DNA of 64,000 bases, from NCBI GenBank assembly GCA_036504895.1, contig DASXUJ010000048.1, forward strand, positions 1 to 64,000. The letters run 5' to 3'. Under the pieces are notes generated by a model, which saw only the letters and a list, made by a program, of their open reading frames with translations, searched no databases and was not told where the DNA came from. Of this stretch, positions 1 to 9,471 are shown one piece after another. This DNA comes from Syntrophorhabdaceae bacterium (GTDB lineage: Bacteria; Desulfobacterota; Syntrophorhabdia; Syntrophorhabdales; Syntrophorhabdaceae). Numbering within the stretch: the first letter of the stretch is position 1; every line of letters begins with the position of its first letter. The translations under genes were made by a program, and so were the position numbers.

Positions 1-497
1 GGATCAGAATCCACGGCGATTATCATCTCGGCCAGGTCCTTTACACGGGAAAGGATTTTCTGATCATAGATTTTGAAGGCGAGCCCGCGCGGGGGCTAGC
101 GGAGAGGCGTCTCAAATACTCGCCTTTCAGAGATGTGGCGGGCATGGTGAGGTCTTTCCACTATGCCGTCTATACCGCGCTGAGAGAGGTATCCGTCAGG
201 GAGGAGGATGCGCGCCTGCTGCAGCCGTGGGCGGACCTCTGGTACCGGTATACGGCGGGTATCTTCGTCCGTTTCTATCTGGTTACCGCGGGCAACGCAT
301 CGTTCATCCCGGAAAATAAAGACGACGTTAAAACCCTGCTCAACGCATACCTCCTCGAGAAAGCGGTGTATGAGCTCGGTTATGCGCTGAATAGTCGTCC
401 CGAACGGGTCGATATCCCCCTGAGAGGCATTCAAGAGATGTTGGGGGAAGAAAAGTCATCCCCTGCTTTGCCGCCCAAGCCGGAGGCCGCAGGTTGA
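1..497 (+). CDS. Maltokinase domain, C-terminal part (partial; end of a trehalose synthase/maltokinase or free maltokinase)
   Basis: The reading frame is already open at the window edge and stops at 495-497. Its first residues read RIHGDYHLGQVLY and then DFEGEP, the catalytic-loop and metal-binding motifs of maltokinases (aminoglycoside-phosphotransferase fold), which phosphorylate maltose to maltose-1-phosphate. About 165 residues are present; the N-terminal part, and any fused TreS alpha-amylase domain, lies outside the window. It sits directly before treZ and treY on the same strand, so it belongs to a trehalose/alpha-glucan locus. Whether it is a TreS-Mak fusion cannot be seen. Confidence 0.85.
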   Translation, partial: IRIHGDYHLGQVLYTGKDFLIIDFEGEPARGLAERRLKYSPFRDVAGMVRSFHYAVYTALREVSVREEDARLLQPWADLWYRYTAGIFVRFYLVTAGNASFIPENKDDVKTLLNAYLLEKAVYELGYALNSRPERVDIPLRGIQEMLGEEKSSPALPPKPEAAG

Positions 498-652
498 CAA
501 CGCAATAGCAAGACATTACATGATGGGGAAGGGAGTTGACAGACGGGATACCTGTCTCGCCGCGGCATGAGCCCTTTGAAAATAAGAATGTGCCGGGACC
601 GATTGGGTTTTGGTAAAGGGACTCTTCTCCCTTCTCCGGTTCCATAAGGAAG

Positions 653-2518
653 GTGCTTTTGAAGGAATATGAGTGGCAGCTTGATATAGGGGCATCCGTC
701 GTGAACAAGGGCGTTCGCTTCAGGGTATGGGTCCCCGAGGCAAAGAAGGTGACCGTAAAGCTCTTCACCGAGGCCGGCCCAAGAGAGATTGACCTGTCCC
801 GGGAAGAATGGGGGTATCATGGGGGGCTGGCCGAAGGCGTTCGTGAGCAGGACCGCTATTTTTATGTGATCGACGGTATTTCGGAGCGGCCCGACCCGGC
901 ATCGAGATTTCAGCCTGAAGGCGTGCACGGACCTTCGCAGGTGATCGATCCCTCGGCGTACCAATGGCAGGACAGGGATTGGAAGGGGAGGCAGCTCAAA
1001 GACTTTATCATTTACGAGATCCATATCGGGACCTTCACACAGGAGGGCACCTTTGAAGCCGCGATCGGCTATCTCGATTACATGAAGGAGCTCGGCATAA
1101 CCGCGATTGAGATCATGCCGGTTACCCAGTTTCCCGGCGAAAGGAACTGGGGATATGACGGGGTATTCCCCTTTGCGCCGCAGAATAGCTACGGAGGGCC
1201 ATGGGCGCTCAAAAAGCTCGTGGACGCCTGTCACCGCAAAGGATTGGCGGTGATTTTCGACGTGGTGTATAATCATCTCGGCCCGGAAGGCAACTACCTA
1301 AGAACCTTCGCCGTCGATTATTTCACCGACCGGTATAACACACCGTGGGGAGATGCGGTTAATTATGATGGTCCTCTAAGCGATCAGGTACGACACTATT
1401 TCATCAGCAACGCCCTTTACTGGCTCAGCGAGTACCATGGCGATGCCCTGAGGCTTGATGCGATACAGGGCATCTATGATCTGAGCGCACACCATGTTCT
1501 CATGGAACTCGCGGAAGCAGTTGACTGCTTTAAAAAGGCTTCCGGGAACGAGGTCGCTCTGATCGCGGAGAGCGATCTCAATGACGTGAGGGTGATAAAC
1601 CCTTGGGAAAAGGGGGGATACGGGCTCGATGCGGTGTGGAATGACGATTTTCATCATTCCCTTCACACCTTGATTACCCATGATCAACGGACCTATTACA
1701 AGGATTTCGGGGCCCTCTCCCAAATGGCCAAGGCCCTGGAGGAAGGGTTCGTTTATTCCGGCCAGCACTCCCCACACCGGCGCCGCAGGCACGGAAATTC
1801 CTCAAAAGAAATGCCCGCCAATCAGTTTGTGGTCTGTTCCCAAAACCATGACCAGGTCGGCAACACCCAGGTGAGGCCCGGCGCCGTGGAATCGCTGGAA
1901 GAGCTGAAGCTGCGCGCGGCCATGGTCCTTCTCTCTCCCTATATCCCCCTTCTCTTCATGGGAGAAGAATATGGGGAGAAAGCGCCCTTTTATTATTTCA
2001 CGAGCTTTTTCGATCCCGCTCTCTCCGAGGCGGTGCGGAAATCGAAGGATGAGGAGGTCGCCACCCTCTGGGGGATGGAGGCGCCCGATCCCGAAGCGGA
2101 GAAGACGTTCCTCGATGCAAAGATACACCTCGACGGGCCGAGATCGCCTTCCGAGAACAGGCTTTACGACTTCTACAGGACCCTTATCAAGCTGAGGAAG
2201 GAGGTCCCCGTCCTTGCCCGCCCCGTGAAAGAACAGGCCGAGATAAGGGTATTCGAAAAAGAGAAGACCCTTATAATGAGGAGATGGATCCGCGACTCGA
2301 CTGCGTTCCTCGTCTTCAATTTCAACGAAGACAATGTTGCCGTCGAACTGACGCTCCCCCCGGGCAAGTGGGAAAAGATCCTCGACTCATCCGCGCCCGA
2401 GTGGGGCGGTGACGGATCCCGTGCCCCTAAAGTCCTCGATTTCGAAGACGGAAAGGCTTTGATTGAAGCGGGGCGGACCAGCGCCTCCCTTTACGTGCTT
2501 ACAGACGTCCGGGTGTAG
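653..2518 (+). CDS. treZ: Malto-oligosyltrehalose trehalohydrolase TreZ
   Basis: Cytoplasmic GH13 enzyme that releases trehalose from maltooligosyl-trehalose made by TreY. An N-terminal beta-sandwich (about residues 10-100) precedes a GH13 barrel. Visible are YEIHIGTFT near 121, DVVYNHLG near 203, the nucleophile region LRLDAI (D269) and the acid/base region LIAESDLND (E306). The length of about 620 residues is normal for TreZ. The listed start is a GTG; a TTG at 659 has a better-spaced GGAAGG upstream and may be the true start. treY follows after about 50 bases, so the two are probably one operon. Confidence 0.95.
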   Translation: MLLKEYEWQLDIGASVVNKGVRFRVWVPEAKKVTVKLFTEAGPREIDLSREEWGYHGGLAEGVREQDRYFYVIDGISERPDPASRFQPEGVHGPSQVIDPSAYQWQDRDWKGRQLKDFIIYEIHIGTFTQEGTFEAAIGYLDYMKELGITAIEIMPVTQFPGERNWGYDGVFPFAPQNSYGGPWALKKLVDACHRKGLAVIFDVVYNHLGPEGNYLRTFAVDYFTDRYNTPWGDAVNYDGPLSDQVRHYFISNALYWLSEYHGDALRLDAIQGIYDLSAHHVLMELAEAVDCFKKASGNEVALIAESDLNDVRVINPWEKGGYGLDAVWNDDFHHSLHTLITHDQRTYYKDFGALSQMAKALEEGFVYSGQHSPHRRRRHGNSSKEMPANQFVVCSQNHDQVGNTQVRPGAVESLEELKLRAAMVLLSPYIPLLFMGEEYGEKAPFYYFTSFFDPALSEAVRKSKDEEVATLWGMEAPDPEAEKTFLDAKIHLDGPRSPSENRLYDFYRTLIKLRKEVPVLARPVKEQAEIRVFEKEKTLIMRRWIRDSTAFLVFNFNEDNVAVELTLPPGKWEKILDSSAPEWGGDGSRAPKVLDFEDGKALIEAGRTSASLYVLTDVRV

Positions 2519-2570
2519 AAGCCCGGTTCTTTCCAGATTACCATGAAGTTTCACCCATAGCGGAGCCGAA

Positions 2571-5500
2571 ATGGAAGAGCATTCCAGCCTGAGAATTCCG
2601 GTTGCCACCTACAGACTGCAGATGAGCCATAGGTTCACCTTCACCGACGGCCAAAAGCTCGTCCCCTACCTTAATGATCTCGGCATTACCGACGTCTACT
2701 CGTCGCCGTGCTTCAAGACCGGAAAAGGCAGCATCAGCGGGTATGACATCGTGGACCCGAACATGCTGGGTCCGGAAATGGGCGGAGAGCCGGCCTTCGA
2801 CCGGTTTATCAAAGAGCTTAAGGCCCATGACATGGGATTCATCCTCGATATCGTTCCCAACCACATGAATGTGGAGAGCGACGAGAATATGTGGTGGATG
2901 GGCGTTCTCGAGAATGGGCCAAGCTCCCCTTACGCGGGTTTCTTCGATATAGACTGGCACCCCACGAAACGGGAGCTTGAAAACAGGGTCCTCATCCCCA
3001 TTCTGGGAGACCAGTACGGAGCGATCCTCGAGAACCAGGAGCTGAGGCTCGGCTTCGAAAAGGGGGCGTTCTTTCTCAGCTATTTCGACCACAGGCTCCC
3101 CATTCTGCCCGAGACCTATAAAGACATATTGAGTCACCGGATCGACGAGGCCCAGACCCTGCCCGGCCGGGACCACCCTGACCTCGCGGAGTTGATGAGC
3201 ATCATCACCGCCCTCACCTGTCTGCCGTCGTATACGGACAAAGACCCGGAAAAGGTCGTCGAGAGGCACCGGGAGAAGGAGATCATCAAGAGGCGGCTCC
3301 AAACCCTTTGCGATCGGAATCCCGCCATACGCGCCTACATAGAAGGGAACGTGGCCATATATAACGGAACGAAAGGAGATGCGAAAAGCTTCAATCTCCT
3401 CGACGACCTTCTCGGCAAACAGGTATGGAGGCTCTCCTTCTGGAGTGTGGCTACCGAAGAGATCAACTACCGGAGGTTTTTCGACATCAACGGCCTGGCC
3501 GCGACACGCATGGAGAATCCGGAAGTATTCACAAAATGCAATGACCTTCTCTCCCGCCTGATCCGTGAAGGTAAGGTCACGGGCCTGAGGATCGATCATC
3601 CTGACGGCCTTTACGACCCTGCGCGGTATTTCAGGGAGCTGCAGGGACTCTGCTTCGTTGAAACCCGTCGGGGCCGGGCCGGGGGCCAAAGCGGGTCCGC
3701 GGCACCCGGAGACGACCCGGAAACAAGGGTCCGGAAGGAGTATGAGGACGCTGTCTCATCCGATCCGCGATTCAAACCATTCTATATCGTGGGCGAGAAG
3801 ATCCTCGCCCGGGACGAAAAGGTGCCGGAGGACTGGGCGATCTTCAGCACCATCGGATATGTATTTCTGAACCCCTTGAACGGCATCTTCATCGAAACCG
3901 GCCACGGCAGGGCATTCGATCGGATCTACGAGCGGTTCATCGGCGAAAAGACCAAGTATGCGGACCTGGTATATGAAAAGAAGAAGCTGATCACCCTCAC
4001 CTCCCTGTCGGCAGAGATCAATGCCCTGGGCCAATTTCTCAACAGGCTTTCCGAAAAGAACCGGCACACGAGGGATTTTACCTTGAACAGCCTAAGGACC
4101 GTGATCATGGAGGTGATCTCCTGCTTCCCCGTGTACAGGACCTATGTGACGGCGGCAGGGGTCGAGGAAAGGGACCGGCGTTACATCGCCCAGGCCGTCC
4201 GGGAAGGGAAGCGGAAGAACCCTGCCCTTAATGCGAGTATCTTCGATTTCCTCCACAGGGTGCTCCTGCTTAAACACCCCGCGGATATGAGCGAGGCTGA
4301 TCGCGCCCAATTGATCGATTTTGTGATGAGATTTCAGCAGGTCACGGGTCCCGTCACGGCAAAAGGGATCGAGGATACGGTCTTTTATGTATACAATAAA
4401 TTCGTCTCCCTCAATGAAGTGGGGGGAAGCCCCGACAAATTCGGTACGACCCTCGATGCCTTTCACCGGCAAAATATGGAGACCTCCATCGAGAGGCCCT
4501 ACTCGCTCGTGACCACCTCAACCCACGATACGAAGCGCGGCGAGGATGCGAGGGCGCGCATAAACGTCCTCTCTGAGATCCCCGATGAATGGCGCACCCG
4601 TGTCACCAGATGGAGCAGGCTCAACAGGAAAAAGAAGCGTATGGCCGATGACCGGCCCGTCCCCGATTCCAATGAGGAGTACCTGCTCTATCAGACGCTC
4701 CTGGCCATATGGCCTCCGGGTGCCGAATTGCCCGGCAGCGAGGAGTATGCCCAATTCATACAGAGGATCAAGGAATACATGCTCAAGGCGATAAGAGAGG
4801 CGAAGATCAACAGCAGCTGGATCAGCCAGGAGCCTTCCTACGAGGAGGGGGTGCTTGGATTTGTGGAGGATATCCTCTCCCGTGCCTCTGCGAATCCTTT
4901 TGTGAAAGACCTGGTAGAATTTCAGGAGAAGATCTCCTATATGGGGATGTTCAATTCCCTCTCCCAGGCCCTCATCAAGATCACGTCACCCGGGGTACCC
5001 GATTTCTATCAGGGGTCCGAGCTGTGGGATCTGAACCTCGTGGACCCGGATAACCGGAAACCCGTAGATTTCAAAATAAGAAAAAACATGCTTTCACGGC
5101 TGAAAAGGCAGGCGGCACTCCATGGGGAGGACCGTTCACGCATGATAAAAAGCCTCCTCTCCACCTGGCCCACGGGCGCCATAAAACTGTACCTCACTTA
5201 CACGGCGTTGGGCTTCCGGAAGGAGAAAGCCTCCCTTTTCAGGGACGGGGCCTATGTCTCTCTCTCATCCGAGGGCACCAGAAGCGAGAATGTGTGCGCC
5301 TTTGCACGATTCAAAGAGAAGAATGCCGTCATTACCGTCGTGCCCAGGTTCCTTACCCACCTCATCGATTCGCCCAGGGACCTGCCTCTCGGAAGAGTCT
5401 GGGAAGGGTCATGGATCACCCTTTCGGACGAGGTGACCGCCAATCTGTTCCGGGACGTTTTTACGGGCAGAGAAATTTTCGCAGTCGAGGAAGGGGGCCG

Positions 5501-5585
5501 CCGCGTCCTGGCCCTCGATCAGGTATTCGCCGGTTTTCCCGTCGCCCTGCTTGAAGGCATGGAAGGTGCGACCCGGGCCGGATAG
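2571..5585 (+). CDS. treY: Malto-oligosyltrehalose synthase TreY
   Basis: GH13 enzyme of 1004 residues that rearranges the reducing-end alpha-1,4 bond of a maltooligosaccharide to the alpha,alpha-1,1 bond of trehalose. It opens with PVATYRLQMSHRFTF, typical of TreY. It carries DIVPNHM near 93, the nucleophile motif GLRIDHPDGL (D342), the acid/base FYIVGEKIL (E409) and TSTHDTKRGED further on. The long insertions between barrel motifs are usual for the family. The start is ATG 2571. With treZ it converts glycogen or maltodextrin into trehalose, an osmolyte or storage sugar. The gene ends 12 bases before the convergent CoA-transferase gene. Confidence 0.95.
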   Translation: MEEHSSLRIPVATYRLQMSHRFTFTDGQKLVPYLNDLGITDVYSSPCFKTGKGSISGYDIVDPNMLGPEMGGEPAFDRFIKELKAHDMGFILDIVPNHMNVESDENMWWMGVLENGPSSPYAGFFDIDWHPTKRELENRVLIPILGDQYGAILENQELRLGFEKGAFFLSYFDHRLPILPETYKDILSHRIDEAQTLPGRDHPDLAELMSIITALTCLPSYTDKDPEKVVERHREKEIIKRRLQTLCDRNPAIRAYIEGNVAIYNGTKGDAKSFNLLDDLLGKQVWRLSFWSVATEEINYRRFFDINGLAATRMENPEVFTKCNDLLSRLIREGKVTGLRIDHPDGLYDPARYFRELQGLCFVETRRGRAGGQSGSAAPGDDPETRVRKEYEDAVSSDPRFKPFYIVGEKILARDEKVPEDWAIFSTIGYVFLNPLNGIFIETGHGRAFDRIYERFIGEKTKYADLVYEKKKLITLTSLSAEINALGQFLNRLSEKNRHTRDFTLNSLRTVIMEVISCFPVYRTYVTAAGVEERDRRYIAQAVREGKRKNPALNASIFDFLHRVLLLKHPADMSEADRAQLIDFVMRFQQVTGPVTAKGIEDTVFYVYNKFVSLNEVGGSPDKFGTTLDAFHRQNMETSIERPYSLVTTSTHDTKRGEDARARINVLSEIPDEWRTRVTRWSRLNRKKKRMADDRPVPDSNEEYLLYQTLLAIWPPGAELPGSEEYAQFIQRIKEYMLKAIREAKINSSWISQEPSYEEGVLGFVEDILSRASANPFVKDLVEFQEKISYMGMFNSLSQALIKITSPGVPDFYQGSELWDLNLVDPDNRKPVDFKIRKNMLSRLKRQAALHGEDRSRMIKSLLSTWPTGAIKLYLTYTALGFRKEKASLFRDGAYVSLSSEGTRSENVCAFARFKEKNAVITVVPRFLTHLIDSPRDLPLGRVWEGSWITLSDEVTANLFRDVFTGREIFAVEEGGRRVLALDQVFAGFPVALLEGMEGATRAG

Positions 5586-5596
5586 AGGGGTTCAGA

Positions 5597-6355
5597 TTAA
5601 AGCATGAGCCGCTGGGGGTCCACCTCTTCCCTGAGAATCCGGAGTTCCTCAGGCGAAGGGGGCCGCGCTTCCACTGCCCGCGATACGTCGAGGGGGAACC
5701 CCGTATTTTCTATAATTTTCTCTATCGGGACTCCAGGGTAGTACTCGGCGAGATAGGCCTCCTTTGTCTCGTCGTCGAACCTGAGGACGCCGAGGTCGGT
5801 CACCACTGCGAGGGCCCCTCCGCGCTCGAGTCCGAGGCGTTTTCTCGAATCGCCCCCTTCGTGCCATCCCACGCTCGTCCGGTAGTCAAGCCGATCGACG
5901 AACCTCCTGCGTTCATGCCGGATAAAGGTGACGACGCCCGAGGCAAAGGACGATACGTCACAGGCGCCGCCGCTTCCCGGGAACCGGGCGGAGGGCCTGA
6001 GATAATCGCCAAGGCTTGTGGTATTCAGATTTCCGAACCTGTCGATCTGGGCGGCGCCCAGGAAGGCGATGGTGTGGAGCCGCCTGTGGCCGACGATTGA
6101 AAAGGCTTCGATAAGGCCGGAATTGAGCGCGGTCCCGCTCATGACCCTGAGATCGGAGACCGCCATCGGGATTTCGTCGAGCAAGGGATCGATGCCGCCG
6201 GTCTCGAAGAAGATCACTGCCCGGGGGGAATAGATCCTTTTCGCCGCGGTGGCGGCGAGCATGGAGACCCCCGTGCCCGCGAAGAGAATATCACCGTTTT
6301 TTGTGAGCCGCCCTGCGCTCAAGGCCATCATCTCGTTGTCCGTATAATCTTTCAT
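5597..6355 (-). CDS. CoA-transferase, beta subunit (glutaconate CoA-transferase GctB type)
   Basis: Family I CoA-transferase subunit of 252 residues, partner of the gene just upstream. Seen are LFAGTGVSMLAA near 25 and FFETGGIDP near 49; the Glu of that motif is a good candidate for the catalytic residue that forms the glutamyl-CoA intermediate in GctB, by analogy. The C-terminal GVPIEKIIENTGFPLDV is characteristic of the group. A GAGGGGAAAG ribosome site precedes the ATG, and only 9 bases separate it from the alpha gene. The two subunits should swap CoA between acyl groups; the substrate is not readable from sequence. Confidence 0.85.
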   Translation of the reverse strand: MKDYTDNEMMALSAGRLTKNGDILFAGTGVSMLAATAAKRIYSPRAVIFFETGGIDPLLDEIPMAVSDLRVMSGTALNSGLIEAFSIVGHRRLHTIAFLGAAQIDRFGNLNTTSLGDYLRPSARFPGSGGACDVSSFASGVVTFIRHERRRFVDRLDYRTSVGWHEGGDSRKRLGLERGGALAVVTDLGVLRFDDETKEAYLAEYYPGVPIEKIIENTGFPLDVSRAVEARPPSPEELRILREEVDPQRLML

Positions 6356-6364
6356 TCTTTCCCC

Positions 6365-7342
6365 TCATTTCCTGTCGAGGCCTACTGCGTAGCCCACAAT
6401 GGGATTCGCCCGTATCCTCATGAGCTCTTTAGCCCCGGCCTTTTCAAGGTACGCCTCGTGAGAGGAGACGCCGTAGACCCAGTCGTCGAGGTATCTCTTC
6501 CACCCTGCGTTCTCATGTGCCATGGCCTTATAGAGCTTGAGGTGGGTCGGGTCGTAATCGTAAAACCCGTAACAGGCAGTTGGATGGGCGCCGTATTGCA
6601 CCCGGACGATGGCGTCCACAAAGAAAGAAGGGAGTGAATTCTGGTCCGGGTCGAGGCGTATGAACGAGCGGGGGACGATCTCCTCGCAGGTGACGATCAC
6701 CCTGTCCGCCGATTTCGCCTGCTCCACGTCGGCGAAGGTGAGGCCCTTTATCCTCACCGTCCCGTCTTCCCCCACGTACTGGGCGTGCATGAGGGCCACA
6801 TCCGGGTTGGCGGCAGGCAGGAGCACCACGTTATCCTCCTTGTCGCTGAAAGGGTCCTCGGCGACAAGGCACTTCCTCCGGGCCACCTTCCTCTGCCTTC
6901 TCGTCTCGGGAGAGAAACCTTCCTTTGTGATGATATCGGAGCCGAGGCCCGACTTCGTAGGTATGAAGGGGAGGCCCAGGGCGCCCGCGAGAAAGCGCAG
7001 GCTCATCTGATAGTTTGAGTAATCCTCGAACTCGATGAGGCCCTCTTCGATGGCCTTCCGGAAACGGATGCACGTAGGAGCGTACCTGCCGTTGCCCCCG
7101 TAGGCGATCTCCAGGCGCTTCACGCACCCTGCGCCTATAAGGAGATCGAGGGCCTGGCCGTGGGAATGGCATATGAGGTGGAGGTCGGTCACGCCCTGGC
7201 GCGCGATCTCGTATGCGAGCGCCATGGGGTTCCGGTTGACGGTGAACCCCCCGAGGGTAATCTGGGAACCCTTCTCCACGAACCTCTTTACCGCCTCTTC
7301 GAGGCTCATCAGCTTGTCGGCTATTTCAGGATATTTGTTCAT
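6365..7342 (-). CDS. CoA-transferase, alpha subunit (GctA type)
   Basis: Alpha subunit of a glutaconate-type CoA transferase. It opens NKYPEIADKLMSLEEAV, followed by KGSQITLGGF, the usual start of GctA homologues. I chose ATG 7342 because GGGAGG lies about nine bases upstream and homologues begin here. The frame extends to an ATG at 7423, which also has a GGAGG but with 12-base spacing, so a 27-residue extension is possible. A TTGACA box lies near 7470 on this strand without a convincing -10. The beta gene follows after 9 bases. Confidence 0.85.
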   Translation of the reverse strand: MNKYPEIADKLMSLEEAVKRFVEKGSQITLGGFTVNRNPMALAYEIARQGVTDLHLICHSHGQALDLLIGAGCVKRLEIAYGGNGRYAPTCIRFRKAIEEGLIEFEDYSNYQMSLRFLAGALGLPFIPTKSGLGSDIITKEGFSPETRRQRKVARRKCLVAEDPFSDKEDNVVLLPAANPDVALMHAQYVGEDGTVRIKGLTFADVEQAKSADRVIVTCEEIVPRSFIRLDPDQNSLPSFFVDAIVRVQYGAHPTACYGFYDYDPTHLKLYKAMAHENAGWKRYLDDWVYGVSSHEAYLEKAGAKELMRIRANPIVGYAVGLDRK

Positions 7343-7595
7343 GTGAGTCGAATCCTCCCGCGGATGCCGTGACCCGGTCGGCAGGGCTATCCTGCTTGGT
7401 CCGGAAGACAGCGCTCCTTTCATTTTAGCGGTACACCTCCTTATTTCATATCAAAACCCTGATTGTCAAGAACAATGTAGTTTTACAGAAAGGGAGGCGC
7501 GGGGCAGTGAGGGGAGAAGGCTTCGGACAACAGTAACAGGCGCCCCTGCCGGATCGAACCGGAGAGCGCGCCCTGATTTCTTTGATGGGCGGCGC

Positions 7596-8519
7596 CTACT
7601 TTTCCTCGCCGAAGAAGGCGAGGATCTGGGCGGTAAGGGAAGCCGGCTGCTCGTCGGCTATCCAGTGGCCGCAGCGCTCGACCGATCCGCCCCGCACGTT
7701 GAGGGCCACTTCCTTCACTGTATCGACCATTACCGGGCCCAGGCTCTGCGCCCCTCCCAAGGCAAGGACCGGCATTGCCAGCTTCCGGGCAAAATAGATC
7801 TTATTGTCAGCCTTGTCCCTGGAAAAGGCACGAAAATATTCGAAACCGGCCCTCATTCCTCCGGGCGAGGAATAGGAGCGCACGTACTCGTCGATATCTG
7901 CTTCGGTAAAGGCCGCCGGATTATACGAAAGGGCGCGGAAGAAGCCCTCCGTCAGATAAGTCCGCTCCCGTCCCGCCACGAGCACCTCAGGCAGGTTCGG
8001 GACATTGTGGAAGGCAAAATGCCAGGCCCGCCCGCTTTTTTCGAATTCTTCGAAGATACTTGTCCCCGGAATGGGCGCGTCGAGGAGCACGAGACGACGG
8101 ACCTGGGCGGGATGGGCCGCGGCATAGGCATAGGCGACCATGAGGCCGATGTCGTGGCCCACGAGCGATATCTTTTCATGCCCGAGGGAGCGCACCAGCT
8201 GATAGATGTCCTCCGCGAGGGTCCGCTTGTCGTAGCCGGCGGAGGGTTTGTCGGAGTCCCCCGCGCCCCGTAGATCGGGAACTATGACGGTGTGGTGCTT
8301 TGCAAGCCCGGGCATCACATGGCGCCACATATACCAGGTCTCGGCGAACCCGTGGAGCAGGACCACCGGCTCGTCCTGCCCGCCGGTCACATAGTGGAGG
8401 CGCACGTTGTTCGCCGTTGCCGTGTGGTGGGTGAAGATGCGGTTAAATTCCGCCCCGGCGGGGGGTTGGGCCGTGGAGGGAAAGGCGGCGGCCGCGATCG
8501 ATTTTATGAACTTTATCAT
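7596..8519 (-). CDS. Alpha/beta hydrolase, epoxide hydrolase / haloacetate dehalogenase-like
   Basis: The 307-residue alpha/beta hydrolase has an oxyanion motif LLHGFAETWYMW (about 54-65), a nucleophile elbow VGHDIGLMVA with Asp at 123, and a C-terminal catalytic His in RCGHWIADE. An Asp nucleophile rather than Ser places it with epoxide hydrolases and dehalogenases rather than esterases. The first 22 residues are weakly hydrophobic and Ala-rich and might be a poor export signal. GGAGGATAA precedes the ATG. It follows a second alpha/beta hydrolase after 35 bases, so both are probably co-transcribed. The substrate is unknown. Confidence 0.8.
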   Translation of the reverse strand: MIKFIKSIAAAAFPSTAQPPAGAEFNRIFTHHTATANNVRLHYVTGGQDEPVVLLHGFAETWYMWRHVMPGLAKHHTVIVPDLRGAGDSDKPSAGYDKRTLAEDIYQLVRSLGHEKISLVGHDIGLMVAYAYAAAHPAQVRRLVLLDAPIPGTSIFEEFEKSGRAWHFAFHNVPNLPEVLVAGRERTYLTEGFFRALSYNPAAFTEADIDEYVRSYSSPGGMRAGFEYFRAFSRDKADNKIYFARKLAMPVLALGGAQSLGPVMVDTVKEVALNVRGGSVERCGHWIADEQPASLTAQILAFFGEEK

Positions 8520-8554
8520 TTATCCTCCTTCCTTGCCACAATGCCGGGCATGCC

Positions 8555-9388
8555 TCAGGCCCTGATGAACTCCAGCAGGTCCGCGTTGATCCGGTCTTTG
8601 TGGGTGGAGCAGACCCCGTGGGGCGCCCCGGGGTAGATCTGAAGCTTCGCGCCCTCGATGATTTTGGACGAAAGGACCGCCGAAGAGCCGATGGGCACGA
8701 TCTGATCGTCGTCACCATGGATAATCAGGGTCGGCAGGTGAAATTTCTTCAGGTCGGCGGTGAAATCCGTCTCGGAGAAGGCGCGGATGCAGTCGAGCAC
8801 CCCTTTGTAACCCGCCTGCATGCCCTGGAGCCAAAAGGAGTCCCTTAAGCCCTGGGAGACCTTGGCGCCCGGTCTGTTGGCCCCGTAAAAGGGGACGGCG
8901 AGGTCGTGAAAGTACTGGGAACGGTCGGCAATGACCCCCGCCCGTATCGAATCGAAGGTCTCCATGGGCACCCCGCCGGGGTTGGCGGAAGTTTTGAGCA
9001 TGAGGGGCGTCACCGCGCCGATCAGTACTGCTTTGGCCACGCGTTTCGTGCCGTGGCGGCCGATGTACCGGGCCACCTCACCGCCGCCCGTGGAATGGCC
9101 GACAAGGGTCACCCCTTTCAGGTCGAGGGCCTCCATAAGCGTGGCCAGGTCGTCGGCATAGGTATCCATGTCATTGCCGTTCCAGGGCTGGCTCGACCTG
9201 CCGTGGCTCCGGCGGTCGTGGGCGATCACGCGAAATCCATGGGCGCCCAGAAAGAGCATCTGGTCTTCCCATGCATCCGCCGAAAGGGGCCAGCCGTGGC
9301 TGAAGACCACGGGTTGTCCCTCTCCCCAGTCCTTGTAGTAGATTTTGATGGGGTTCGTCTTTTCTTTGCCTACGTCTATAAAGTTCAT
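8555..9388 (-). CDS. Alpha/beta hydrolase, non-heme chloroperoxidase/arylesterase-like
   Basis: The 277-residue protein has [12 protein letters not shown] near 29, the nucleophile elbow [11 protein letters not shown] (Ser 99), [11 protein letters not shown] (acid) and GAPHG (His). This set is typical of the perhydrolase/non-heme chloroperoxidase branch of alpha/beta hydrolases. The family has esterase activity; halogenation is a side reaction seen in vitro, so the common database name should not be taken literally. AAGGAGGATTT precedes the ATG. It lies 84 bases after the ergothioneine synthase-like gene on the same strand. Confidence 0.8.
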   Translation of the reverse strand: MNFIDVGKEKTNPIKIYYKDWGEGQPVVFSHGWPLSADAWEDQMLFLGAHGFRVIAHDRRSHGRSSQPWNGNDMDTYADDLATLMEALDLKGVTLVGHSTGGGEVARYIGRHGTKRVAKAVLIGAVTPLMLKTSANPGGVPMETFDSIRAGVIADRSQYFHDLAVPFYGANRPGAKVSQGLRDSFWLQGMQAGYKGVLDCIRAFSETDFTADLKKFHLPTLIIHGDDDQIVPIGSSAVLSSKIIEGAKLQIYPGAPHGVCSTHKDRINADLLEFIRA

Positions 9389-9471
9389 AAATCCTCCTTA
9401 TCTCACGTGCCTCCGGTCGAGTACGCGTGGGCACGGGTTATTGCATCAAATTCCGGGATTATCACGGTCCC

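Noticed and set aside
7535-7575. GGTTCGATCC-like sequence on the minus strand, resembling a tRNA T-arm
   Set aside because: The flanking bases form only a CCGG/CCGG palindrome; no five-base T-stem, anticodon arm or acceptor stem can be built.
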